Shown in pieces: positions 47,740 through 61,000 of a stretch of 64,000 bases of DNA (the stretch's first letter is position 1; every line of letters starts with the position of its first letter). The DNA is taken from assembly GCA_025093555.1 (NCBI GenBank), contig JAIWNF010000023.1:1-64000 (forward strand), written 5' to 3'. This stretch comes from Circinella umbellata (taxonomy: Eukaryota > Mucoromycota > Mucoromycetes > Mucorales > Lichtheimiaceae). Made by a program: the position numbers and the translations under genes. Under the pieces are notes generated by a model, which was given only the letters and a program-made list of their open reading frames with translations, searched no databases and was not told the DNA's origin.

Positions 47740-50700
47740 TTTTTTATATACAATACTAGCATAATATAAAAAAAAATATAATTCAAACTAAATAAATTTA
47801 GAAAAAAAAGGTCCCTTGTTTAGTACGACACTAATAACAAGAACACTAAAAAAAAATCTTGTTGGTAGTCACCGATCACTTTTTTTTTTAATTTATATGA
47901 AAAAAATGATGCAATATATAAAATTTAGCCAAGACAGATCACAAATTTCCCGATAAAGATTATTATTTTTAATGAAGCAAGCATGGAATGTTGTTTAAAA
48001 GTTATAGAATGTTTCAAAACGATATTATGCTCATAGGTATACCTTAAAATGCAGTTTCGACTTTGGTTTTCTTTTTTATTCTAAATGTTCCATAGAGCTT
48101 ACTTGAATATAATAAAGAATGTACACACGAGTGTATATATAACTAGTAGTCCGATATTTCTGTTATACTAACGAACTATAATAAGACCGATCAATGCATA
48201 AACATAAGTTAAAATGCACGGGCCAGAAAATCTTTTTTTTAATAGCCTGTAAGAAAGAAACCAAACTAATACTTTTATTTTTATTTTTCTTAAAAAAACA
48301 ATTCAAAGCTTGTGTTTTGTAGAACTAAATGTATGGAAAAGAAGGTTCAACTTTTTAGGCGCTACGCAGGTATTTTTTCTTACTTTAGTAAATTTCTCTG
48401 TCTGGGGCTCTTTGCTTACGTTAGGAGCTTAGTTTTTTATTACCGGGTTTCTCCTCCCCCACCCCCTACTTTTTTTTTCAGCAATCCTTTAAATTTCCCC
48501 CCCCTTTTCTTTCAGTAATCTATCCGCAAATCCAACGGAAAAAAAAAAGCAGAAAAAAATAAATTAAATGGTTCGATCGTAAGAAATAAATAAAAAAATA
48601 TTTATGGAACTTTTTTTTTCTATTTTAAGTTCTGGACGCTTCCATCAAAATACTATTGTTGTCAATCAAAAAAATTTTTTTTTTTTTTGTGCTTCGTATT
48701 TTTTTTTTATTTATACATGTATAATAAAATTAAGAGATGAAGATTGATGCTTATTATTATTTATTGTTTTATTACTATTATAGTATAATGGGAAAATACA
48801 CCTCCGTTTATGCGAGAGAAAAAGCAAAACTATTATAGAAATCCAATATCGGGGGGCAACTTAAGCTTTTATAGTATAAACGTACGTGCGGGTGCGTGTA
48901 ACCTTGTTTTTTTTTTTTCACAATGGTAAAATAACAGGTTACAAAAAAAAAACAGAGCTTACAAAAAATAAATAAAGCGCAGATAATCTTATGAATTTTA
49001 TTTCTTGTTACAGGTGCTTATAATACTTTAGTATAAATATTTTGTATACAACTTGTTTTACAAAAGGAGAAAAAAAATTAAAGAGTTCGTTACTCAGCTT
49101 TTCTATCATGGTAGTACTATGTGACACATTCAGATTTTTTTTTTATCTGAGAAATCAACACAAAAGTTGAAAACCTAAATACTTTTTTATAATACTATAC
49201 TATACTATACTATGAAGCTGTCATTTTTTTTTATAGTATCATAATTTTGTTTTAGTGACCTTATATAAAAATAACACAAAAAGCTTATGCACAATAGATG
49301 CAGAACAATATTATCTTTTATAATTATGCAATTATATTATTTTTCTTTTTATACAATTGCATTCTTATAAGTTAAAGGATTTTTAGGGGCTTTCCAAGAA
49401 AAAATGAATAGAAATAAGGGGTCAATAACAACCATCACTATGGAAGTTAATAACTAGAACGGCCCGTACAATATGAAAAAGTCATAGTAACAAAAACATC
49501 TATCTATTAGGATGGTGGGAAAAACCCGCGATTATCAATTTTTGATAGATATCGAAAAAATAACACAAGAAATTGGTTTTTATTTAATTGACTTATGATG
49601 TAAATCATGTATGTTGATTACTTTATGAATAAAAATCAATAAGATTTGAAAGAACTAAAGCTGCAGGGTCCATTAGAGACTCGCCAATAACTTTGTTCAA
49701 GACTATTAGAATAATAATAATAGTAATAGCAATAATAAAAGAATGGTAGCAAATTACATGTATTTTTTTAAATTGAAAGAAAAATATTCCAAAAGCTCGG
49801 GCATCAACGGAGTTTATGTTCAGAATAGCCAACAAGCACACACATAACACAAATGCACGAACCCGCACTCTAAACTGCCAAAAAAAAACAAAAAAAAAAC
49901 ATAGTGTTCTTATAACATGGATGGAATACAAAAAGTGTGTGTAAAATAGTCACAGTTTGTGCAATGATTGTTATTATTATTTTTTGTTGTTCTCCTCCCA
50001 CACACATAACATAACATATATATAATATGACCGCACTAAGCTTTGATTCTTTGTTATTTAGATTATAGCTTTTTTATATATACTATTATGTTGCAGTAGT
50101 ACAACTCAAAAAAAAAAAACTGAGTTAATATTTCCGCCCTTTTTCAACTTCACGCGTAAAAAAACAAAAGTGATGTGTTGTTTTTCTTTATAATAATAAT
50201 AGAATTATGAGGATGCCAAAAAAAAAAAGGGATTTCATGTATAATGTATTGTTGTTATGCTGTATAAGAACAAAATTTTATTTTATCTTATGCATTTCAT
50301 ATTCAAGCAAAATAACCAAAAAAAAAAAAAAAAGAAAAGAAAAGAACCGAAGTTTGCCGGTCCTAACTTGCCCCTTCACTCATCTGGAATATGTTGACTC
50401 TTTTGCCGCACCAAACACTCGCATCAACAAATTCACACCTCTCTTTCTTTTGTTGTTTTTTTCTTCTTCCCCTTCCTCGTGTTTTTTTTCTCTTTTATAA
50501 ACCTTTTTTTTTTTTTACTATTACTATTACTACTTATTAATATTTTTATTATTACTTATTTTGTTATTGTGATATAATATCTTGTGTTCGACAACCTTTT
50601 CTCTCCCCTCTATTTTTTTTTTCGACACATAAAAAATCCAGGCAACCAAACAACTAAAAAAGAATAAGTTCTTTTTTTAATCAATCATTGCTATATCACG

Positions 50701-50848
50701 AAAATACCCTCACATATATATACATATATACACACATACAACAATATAACATAGCAACAATATAACATAGCAACAGAAAACGTATACATATATATTAACT
50801 AAATAATATATATCTATACATAACGATATACATATCAACGATAAAACG
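47740..50848. other. Gene-poor tract upstream of the HSF-type gene
   Basis: Full of T and A homopolymers, an ACTAT pentamer repeat at 49196-49213, and, over the last ~350 bp, pyrimidine-rich blocks (50455-50520) and ACATAT/AACATAGCAACAATAT repeats (50700-50790) likely to be promoter and 5' leader of the HSF-type gene. No coding frame is convincing. Confidence 0.5.
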
Positions 50849-53800
50849 ATGAATACCTTTTCTTCTTCTTCGTCTGTCGATACTCACTCACCACAACCAC
50901 CTGATTTGGAGTCTATGGCATTCTCAGCTGCTAATATGCAAACTTCTGTTTCCCCATTACCATCGTCATCCTTACACACGAGCCATCACATTTCTTTGCA
51001 ACATCCTACTTCGGAAACTTATGATCAGAATTCCAACAATAACAACCGTAATAGTAATACCCATAGTAACAACGATACTAATAACACCCACAATAATCCA
51101 GTCCTTACGCGCCTAACAAGAAACAATAATACAACTGTTGTACCACCACCCATGATGCACGATTATTGGCATGGTCAAACTCCCCTTTTGCTACACAATG
51201 ATTCATTACGAGGTGATTTGGACAGCATGGAAGTAAATCATTCAGAACGCGGAATTGCTGGTTTTGTGTCAAAATTATATCAGTATGTCGTCCTTTTTCT
51301 ACCTTTACCCTTTAAACAAAATATTTGAATAACTTTTTTTTTTGATGTTGCTATCGATGATAATCATAAATAATAATCAATGATATTATGTACATATATT
51401 TTCCACGCTTTTTTGTAGGAGTTTACAAGCCCCTGATGATGGTCAGAAATACGCACGTTGGTGCAAACATGACGGCAAAGATATGTTTATCATTGAATGT
51501 ATTCCTAGTAAGTTATTAAGCATCTCCCTTCATAGACAGACATACACAAGCATATACATCCCCCCCTTCTTCTCTTCTTATTCACTTTACCCTTCCCCCC
51601 CCCAAAAAAAAAAGACTGATCTCTATTTACTTTGACAAACTTCATCTCCCCCCCTTTCTGGGTTCTCTTTTTACCATCACCCCCGCTTCTTCTTCGTACT
51701 TTGTCTCCTACCCCCAAAATATTTGCAATTCTAAAAACCCCTTTCTCTTTTTATATCTTGCCATACTCCCATAATTAATGACTTTTATATTCTCTTACTC
51801 TCCCTTTCTTTGGTCCTCTTTTCTTTTTTTTTTCCGTTTTCAAAAAAAATTCCCCCTTTTAAAATCACTCTCCCCCCTTTTTTTTTTTAGTTAAAGGGAT
51901 TATTTGCTTGATTTGGTTGTTAAAGGGATCTTCAAATTTTTATAGAATTTACTGAAGTTGTATTACCACGATTATTCAAACATTGCAAATTTGCTTCATT
52001 TGTACGTCAACTTAATGTAAGTATCCCATATAGCAAAAAAAAAAAACATGTAATATAGAAAAGCAAAATGTTTGTTTAATCTATCTACCTATCTTTAAAT
52101 AAACAACTTCAATACATATTATACATTTGCTTCTATGAATTTCTTATTTTATTTTTCATTCAAAACCTCAATTTAAATACATCTCAATATATTAGATTTA
52201 CGGTTTTCAGCGTGACACAGACGCTCGAAAGACAAAAGATACCAAAGATAAAGAATCGTGTCGTTGGCATCATCCATATTTTCGTCCGGGTCGACGTGAT
52301 TTATTCCATTTAATTCGACGTAAGGCTGCTCGATATCCAAGACCCAAACGAGTCAAAATTGACGAAGATCCAGCTACCATTGTTAACGTTGGTTCTGGTG
52401 ACGAAGACTCCGATACCGAAATGAATAATGGTAGTATCCTTGACGACCGTCGTCGATCTTCTTCTGTATCTTCTATATCTCAGCAACCACATGAAAATTT
52501 TAATAATCATCATCATCACAACCAACAACATCATCCGCATCACCCTCACCCTCATCATCATCATCAACAACAACAGCAACAACAAAACGATACACCATTT
52601 CAAATGATGTATGAAGGGTTATCCGAACTTTCTGGCGCTCCTACAAATACTACTACTACTACTACTACTACCACAACAGTAAATAATAATCACAATAATA
52701 ATAATTCTGTTACAACACCTACTCGAGCAAATACAATAACAGCTACATCACAATCAATTTCAATTCAAGAACAAAAGCAACATGTACCTTCACAACAACA
52801 ACAACAAACACTGTCACAACAATCTTCCACTCAACAACAAACATCATCACCTTATAACCCTCCTGGAGAGGCAGAATCCACTGATGCATATAATACAACA
52901 CCTGTGTCTGAAGCAACAGCAGTAGTAACGACAACAACAGCCGTAGCTGGAAATCAATCCCAACATGTAGATTGGCTATCACAGCATAATGGACCGCTGG
53001 ATCATCGGTTATTAACAGAACAAGATTTACGTACTCAAGTAACTCAATTAAATCAATTATGTCAAGGTATGCGACGCTCATTTGATGTGCAAATGAGAAA
53101 AGTTTATAAAATTATTGAGGATCAAGAAAGACGTTTACAATTGATTGAAACAGATACCTTCAGAGGCTCAAATCAAAATGTTTTGCAACAGCAACAGCAG
53201 CAACAAAGATCGTCCACTGATATGAATAATTACATGATGTCTACAACTTTCTCAGCAAATCATCAGTCATCACCCCATAATGATTTATATACCCAATTCT
53301 TCCCCAATAATAATACTCCAGCTGCTGCCGCTGCTACAGCCGGTACAACTGATATTCGGATAAAAACTGAAATCGGTGCTACAACACCTGGTGCTGGTGG
53401 GAACCCCAATAATAATGGTAATCATGGTTCAAATGAACGTAGTGAATATGAGAATTTATATGGGATCAAATTGGATGGAACAACAGCAGTTCAAGTATCA
53501 CACCATCATTCTCATTCTCATTCCCAAGTACAGCAACAACACCATCATCCTCATCCTCATCAACAAAGACCCATGATGAAACCAACGGAACAACAGCAAC
53601 AATGGGTGCCAATGTTTTCTACCACTACGAATGGTGGTGCATCTGGTACAGCAACTGATACATCTAATTCATTGCATTTTCAATCAACATCACCAACACG
53701 ATCTGGCGCTGCTGCATCTATTGCAGCAGCAGCAGCAGTAGCCGCAGCCGCAGCAACAGGGGATTCTTCAAGTAATACAACAAATGCTCCCGGAGAAATG

Positions 53801-53863
53801 ACAACTCCTTTCGGTCATCCTGTTTTATCAAAATACCATCATCATACAAATCGTGGTTTATAG
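50849..53863 (+). CDS. HSF-type DNA-binding transcription factor, Q/H/N-rich, 4 exons
   Basis: Exons: 50849-51282, 51419-51507, 51946-52016, 52196-53863; 2262 bp, 753 aa. The HSF DNA-binding domain spans about residues 134-244: GIAGFVSKLYQ, MFIIECIPKFTEVVLPRLF, and the recognition segment KFASFVRQLNIYGFQRD, then WHHPYFRPGRRDLFHLIRRK. A coiled coil (about 469-514, LLTEQDLRTQVTQLNQL) suits oligomerisation. The rest is low complexity: His and Gln runs, a Thr run, and poly-Ala near the end. It acts in the nucleus. True Hsf1 has its hydrophobic repeat directly after the DBD, so this may be a regulatory HSF-like factor of the Sfl1/Skn7/Hms2 kind. All three introns cut the DBD; the second (438 bp) is far longer than usual here and very pyrimidine-rich. 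Confidence 0.92.
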
Positions 53864-55109
53864 TCGAATAATAATATTTATAATTATTATATAATACTTA
53901 CTTTCTTTTTTTTTTAATTTCGTTTCACTCTTTTCTTCTACTTTTTTTTCTCAACAAGTAAAAATAAGCAAACAACATTATCATTATTGTTATATTATTA
54001 ACAAAAAAAAATATCATACTTAATCTTCCCTTTCCCTTCCACAACACAGTTTTTTTTTTCTTTTTATCTCCTCACGAAAACACTCCCCTCATCACACATT
54101 ATCTCTTACGTACACATATACACACTCACTATTCACGCACTGACTCATTCACTCACTCACTCAATCAATCAATGGGCACAATTAAAAGGTAGAATAAATC
54201 ATGTACTTTAAGTATACAATCATATGCACAAAAAAAGAATAGTATATATTTATACAGTATATATATATAATATACATAAAAAAGAAAGCAAATAATATCT
54301 CACCGCGTTAATATTTATTACTATTATTTACTATTAATATATAACAACTTATGCAACATGAATACTATCCATTGTTGTCAATTTTTATTTTTGTACATAC
54401 GTAATGTCATAGTTTCCTGAATGAAAAAAGGGGAATACATTAAATAGCTAAAGACATATAAGTATTTGATTATATTATTTTGGATTGACTTACGTACATA
54501 TAACTTATCTAAGCATTAATGAATTCTGTATTATATTCTTATATACCGACAAACAAACAAAAAAAAACAAACAAAGCTTTATTTTCACCTCTGGGATTTT
54601 TTTTTTCTTTTTGTTTATTTACAATAAAATTCTCCCCAAACTATATCACATTGGGACTCTGCGTACTATTGATATTTATCTTTATCTATATGTTACTCTA
54701 TATAAAGTTTAGTTACAAAGTTATACTGAAATGAATATGCCAAGAAAAAAATAAGAGACAATCCTCCATTTCAAATTACTTCTTATATATAAACCATAAT
54801 TATGGTAAACTATCATTAATAATACCTCGCTTGATAAAAAAAAAAAAAGAGTATGGAAAATTAAGCGAGGGGGAGTGTGTATAGATAACAAATCAAAAAT
54901 TATATATATATTTTTTTTGACAGTTTGTTATATTTCTATGTAAATAACTTATTACTGCGAGTAAAGAGAAATTTAATCCTTCTCTTTTTTTTTGTTTCTG
55001 ATTCACAATCTTTATTGTCTTGAACCGAAAAAAAAAATTTGTCTTTGAAAACTGACTGAATCAAACCAGAAACCAAAACCATCACATAATAATAAAACAA
55101 AATTAAATT
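53864..55109. other. Intergenic region between the HSF-type and MedA-like genes
   Basis: Holds the 3' end of the HSF-type transcript and the promoter of the MedA-like gene. A CACT-rich repeat (CACTCACT/AATCAATC) lies at 54120-54172. No gene is seen. Confidence 0.55.
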
Positions 55110-57597
55110 ATGGAAACAGCAAGCCAAGTACCAACCTTGGTTGATAAAGATACAGCAACACCAAGTAACGAAATTACAATTGCTACAGATACTTTTGGTT
55201 AGAGCAAAAGAAAATTCACTAATACATGATACACTTTTTTTTTCATTTCATGATTTATATGTATCTATTCGAAAAATAAGAGAATATTTTTAATTCTAAT
55301 TCGATTATATATATATATATAATTACTTAGATTATGTATCGAGTTATCATCATGCACCACCTTATTCGGTTGGAAACAATAATAGTACCGAAAGTACAGC
55401 AACAACAGCAACAACTATAAGTACAACAAATGGAACTCTTGACGGTAATAGTCTATCAACAAACGGTTTGATCAGTATGACACCTCAACAGCAAAATATA
55501 CGACGCGTTATACAATGGAATCCACATCAAGGTTTATGCGGTAATACAATGACTGTTACAATTGAACAACAAAAAGTGTCACATGTTCCACAAATGAAAA
55601 TTGTATTTGGAATGCATCCGGTGGAAACAACACAACAACATCAAATTATTCCTACAACGTCATCATCGATATCATCACCAACGTCATTATCTAATAATGA
55701 AGATGGAGGAAGAGAAAAAAAGATATGGATTACATTGGTTGCTAGAGTACCACAACAACAGCCTGGAAATACAATTGTTGATGCTGGTCAAGTACCATTA
55801 TCTATTTGTGTGTACGAAAATAATCGTGTGGATCAATGGGCATTTGGTACATTTACATATGATAATATACATCAGCAGCAGCAACAACAACTGCAACAGT
55901 ATAACCAAGGTGACGAGCAGCAACATTATTACCATGACTATTCGACAAGTAGTGCAACAGATACACCTGGAGATTCAGGGTTATCAGCAGGTAAATATTA
56001 TGCAGAAAGTCCCAGGCTTGCTTTTTTTTTTTGGGGGGGGGGGAAGATTAAGAAAGGAAATAAATTACTACGTTTTTTAGACGAATAAATGTCATTTACA
56101 TGTATAAACATCATTGATAGATATATCCGAAAGTTACCAATTATTACAGCTATTGGCACCCTATGATGATCCAGCACTTAAGCAACCGGATCCAATTGAT
56201 CACGTACATGGTCCTACACCAACACAAGCAACAGATCTATTAGCACAAATTCAAAATCAACAACAGTTTGAACTTCAACTTCGACAACAGCAACAGCAAC
56301 AGCAGTATACACCAACAAATACAGCTTCCCATAATAGTAATAATACTATAACAACACCCAATACTACCCCGGGTACAACCCCTACCACAACAACGACACA
56401 TTATTACTATACAAGTGTTAACAATAGTAATAACAATAATGAATACACCTACTATACAAACAATAATAATAGTAACATTCAACTTAACAGTAATAGTCCA
56501 TATCGATGTTATTCTCAAACACCACCTTCTAATATGATGAATTCATCAATGACAACACAAACACCTACTTCTTCTTCTTCATCGTCGTCGTCATTAACAT
56601 CATCCACAGCAAATACTTCATCTATGGTGATTCATCCATTCGGAGGTGTTTTAAATAAAGCACATTTAAAAATATGTGGTGACTTAAATGATATGACAAT
56701 GAATTGGACATCACAGGAATGGCAGGCAGGTCGACGTCTAATTCAATTTATTCGTAATATGGATGGTGAAACAAGTGATGGACATGCACAAATCGAATGT
56801 TCTTTCCAACCTATGGACCAACAAGAACATCAACAACAACGTATGCGTGAAAATATGGCAGCGGCCGCAGCTGCAGCCGCAGTTGCAGCCGCTGCTGCTG
56901 CTGCAGGTCATAATTATTCGCATCATCACCATCATCCAGGTCTACAGCATCGTCACCAACAACAACCACAGCATCATCATCAACAACATCACCACCACCA
57001 CAGTTTACAATCCCCACATCATAAATCATCTTCTTCTCTTGTAGTATCATGTATTTATTGGCGTGAACGAGATGATTACTATATCACATCAGTTGATTGT
57101 ATTTATTTATTAGAAGGCCTTATTGGTGTTCAATTTACAGTAGAAGAAAAGAATCGTATTCGTCGTAATTTAGAAGGGTTTAGACCATTGACTGTAAGCA
57201 AATGTAAACCTGATTGTGCAGATTTTTTCAAATTAATTATGGGATTTCCTAATCCAAAACCAAGAAATATTGAAAAAGATGTAAGAAAAAAGAAGAACAA
57301 CGTATGACATGATGGAAGTAAAGAGGGGAATAGCTCTTTTTACTAAAAATATAACGTTATTTCTTTTCATATATATATTAGGTTAAAGTATTTGCTTGGA
57401 AAACATTACCACATGCATTAAGGAAGATTATTCGAAAATATACACCTAGTTATAGTAGTACAATTGGTCTTGGTCAACAACAACAGAGGTTACATCATCA
57501 ACAGCAACAACAACAACAACAACTATCCATGATGCCACAACAACAACAGCAACAAGGTCAACAATCTTCTTTAATTTCACCTTATAGTAGAATCTAA
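55110..57597 (+). CDS. medA: MedA (Medusa)-like fungal developmental regulator, 4 exons
   Basis: Exons: 55110-55197, 55331-55990, 56121-57280, 57382-57597; 2124 bp, 707 aa. The C-terminal domain (about 558-660) reads SCIYWRERDDYYITSVDCIY, LEGLIGVQFTVEEKNRIRRN, EGFRPLTVSKCKPDCADFFK, GFPNPKPRNIEKDVKVFAWK, which I recognise as the conserved domain of Aspergillus MedA and relatives (DUF7082 in my recollection). A second conserved block near residues 86-190 (RRVIQWNPHQGLCGN, MKIVFGMHP, plus WITLVARVP) may be an IPT/Rel-like fold. Between them lie long Gln, Asn, Thr, Ser, Ala and His runs. MedA proteins control conidiation, adhesion and development in ascomycetes; that role here is inferred. AATAAA at 57636-57641. 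Confidence 0.85.
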
Positions 57598-57782
57598 TTT
57601 AAAGTAATAATAGTTAATAATAACCATAATGATAAAATAAACGGATTTTCCGTCCTTATTCAAAAAAAAAAATTACACTTGTATTATTGTGCTCTTTAAT
57701 AACTTCTTTTATTGTTCTTATTTTTCAAAATGTTAAACTAAAAAGAAAGAAAAAAGAAAGAGGTAGCTCAAATTGTAAAGGA

Positions 57783-57841
57783 GAAATAGAAAAGGGAAAG
57801 GGAAAGGGAGATAGGGGGGGGGGTGGGGGTAGGTGGGGATT
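57783..57841 (+). other. G-quadruplex-type G tract between convergent genes
   Basis: Successive G-runs GGGAAAGGGAAAGGG, then AGATA, a run of ten G, T, five G, TAGGT and four G satisfy the G3+N1-7 pattern with room to spare. It lies in the ~460 bp between the 3' ends of the MedA-like and CSE1 genes. Confidence 0.8.
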
Positions 57842-58058
57842 TGAAGTTGGGTAGGAAATTTGGAATTATATAGAAGGAAGATGATATGCAAAAAGAAAAG
57901 GAAGTAAAAATAAACTAAAAAATATGCGAATGGGATTTATTGTGTTTATGTGTATTTGTGAGAGTGAACTGTTTTTAATAATAGATTGCATATATTATAT
58001 TATAATATATAAGTTTGTGATATGTGTTTTATTTGTCTTTATTGTCTTTTATTCTCTT

Positions 58059-61000
58059 TTAGAAATGAGACATTGAAATACCAGCACTTTCAAAGTATTT
58101 AGGTAAAAACTGACTTGCTTCAGAAGGCATAACGGATTTAACAGCACCTCTTTTTTCTGGTGTCATGGCAATAAGTTGTTGTGACAAATAAACTTGGCAT
58201 GGAGGCAAGGATGCTACTGGATCTTCTCTTACAGGAGCAGCTGTTGATAATTTAGCAAAAGATGTCTGATAACCCGTGGTTTCTTCATTAATGTCTAAAG
58301 TATATAAATCATCGGGTCCTTCATCGTTGGCAGTAGGTGGTAATTCCAACATACGAAGTAAAGCAGTGAAAACATTGGGCCATACATTATTGACATAAGG
58401 TTGCTGTAAGATCAAATCACTTTGTGTCAATAATCGAACGATACCAACACCACAGATCTTATAATCAATAGGATCACGAAGAGCATTTAGATCAGCTGTA
58501 ACAAAGATAGTAATGATTTGACCAAATAATCTATATAATATAATATATAATTAAATTAATTATTCATATGTATTATATATGTATATATACATATTCCTTC
58601 CAAAATAATTTTACATACCCTGGTTGCATACTATCAAATACTCGAATTAATACGTCAGGTCCACCTAATTTCTCCAATACAAAGAATAAGCATACCCAAA
58701 GAGTAAAGTTACGTGTAAATCGATCAAAGATAATCTTTTCACCCTTCTTTTTCGACATTAAACGAGTCAATACAGCTGTCACAAGAGCAGGAAGGTATCT
58801 AGAAAGAATTTCACTAATAGCAGTAATAGATAATTCAGGTAAATGAGTATAAACATTTCTCCCTTTGTTTTACCATAGCAACTCTCGAAATATATAACTT
58901 ACATTGGGACAGTCTTAGTGACTGCAATCAATAAAGATAAAGCATAATGATCATTTTGACGGGAATTGATAAGTTTTTGTTGGAAGATACCAAGAATAGG
59001 TTCCAATTTATTACTTGCCAAAATGGTATTAATACCCTTGGTCAAATAAACTTCAAGTAACCTTACAAGGGCTGGAATATTGCCTTGTTCCCAAAGTGGA
59101 GGATTTAATAATGGATCCAAAAGAGAAACATAAGCAGGAGGCAAGTCTTGACCAGTATGATGATCCAATAATTGAGCCAGCAATTGGAAAACATATGGAG
59201 TGAATTCTGTATTTTACCAAAAGAAAAAAAAACGTTTTTTTTAGAAAACAAAAAAATTAATTCTTAATAACAATAATTAATTTCTTATTTTTTTTTACCT
59301 TGAATATCTCGACTTAAAATAGTTTGGAAAGGTCCAAATAACATGTTCTCGAATTCTCCAACAGCACCGGTCGAAACAGGGCAAATGAAACGAATCAAAG
59401 CACCGATACTTTCAAAGATATAATGATTAAATCTTGGATTACTTGGGTTATTACTGACAATACCCAAAATATTTGTTAGTTTGCCCATAATAACATTGAC
59501 ATAAGGAACCATATCTTGACGACAAGTAATGATGACACGCATAACAGCACGCATTAAATAGTCATTTTCTGATAATTTTTCTGGTGTTACACCAGCTTCA
59601 ATAAGTCGGAATAGCTCAACAAGTAATTTTTCTGCATATGGAGCAATATCCTGAGCAGAGAATCTATTATAAATAATATGTGGGGTGGAGGAAAGGATAA
59701 AATCGGGTTGTTAATAAAATATTATTGTTTTTGTTTGTTCATTGATAATTATCTCAAACATAATGTTATACATACAACATTGACTTTCCTTGACGAAGGA
59801 AAAGAATACGTTCAATCGCAATAGCAGAATATGTATGAACGACATAATTAGTTGATTCCAAATGTTTTACCAAAAGTGGGAATACAGTAAGCAGTTGATC
59901 TTTGGTAAGCTATATATAAAAATAATTTATCTTCTCGTTCAGTCGAAGAAAACCAAAGGTTTTTCTTTGTACTTTTCGTTTTACATACCTGACTTCTAAA
60001 AGTATACAAAAACTTAATAGCATCCACTTTCAGAATAGGTGATCCAGCATTCACATCCGTTTGTAAATCACCAAGAATATGTTTAGTAAAGAAATCAACA
60101 ATATCAACTAAATTATTTGTTTGAGTGACACCAAGCTGTGCAGTTGAAGTTCGGCTAGCAATAGCGACCAATAAAAAGATGGCCATATTTTTATCCTTCC
60201 AATTGGCTTGAGGATTAGCACCATGTTGCTATGACAACACAAAAAAAAAATATTATAAATAAACGAATCCATTTTTTTTTTGTTAATTTGACACTGTTGT
60301 TTTTTTATTACCTCCAAGAAATATGTAATATATTTAGTAATAATTTGTGTAGTTTGTGATTCATAACGTTCCATCAAACCACGAATAAAATCAGCAGCAG
60401 CACGTCGACGAGTATCCGTATCTTTATATATATATATCGATTTAGAGCATATTTTTCTTTTTCTCTCTTTCTTTTGGGTTATATTACTAGATTCCATACC
60501 TGAGCCTTCTAAATCTCGACGAATATATTCAATTGGATTGTCTTCAAACAATTCCTCGTCCACCTCTAATTTTTTTTTTCAAAATTTGCGTAAATACGTT
60601 TCTCATAATCATAATTTACCACCTTCTTCCCCCTTTATTTATCCAATGCATTAACTTTTTTTTTACCTCTCATTGCAATATTCTTGAGTGCTATCTTTTC
60701 ACACATTTGAGCCATAGTTTCACCTGAAGTGACAGCTGGAGCCATACGTTCCAACTTGACCATGCATGTAAGCAATGAAAGTGCTTTACATACCAACTAG
60801 AAAGTCCATACATATATATGTCCAATTAATAAACTGTTTTTTCTTGTTTTCCATAATATATTAAATGTTACTTTTAACATCATTCCCTACTATTTATTAT
60901 TTCAACTTACTGTATCATATTTTCCTTCTTCGCCCAAACTCATTAATAATTGAACAATGATACTGAAGAAACCATCCATATATGGGAAATCTTCTTCATA

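Noticed and set aside
50207..50500. 97-aa frame upstream of the HSF-type gene
   Set aside because: Built from A and T homopolymers and a pyrimidine-rich block; more likely promoter or leader.
52310..53081. Minus-strand frames opposite the HSF-type gene
   Set aside because: Shadows of CAA/CAT/ACA triplet runs in the real exon.
56240..57050. Plus and minus alternative frames within the MedA-like third exon
   Set aside because: Repeat shadows; only the frame carrying the conserved MedA domain splices through at both ends.
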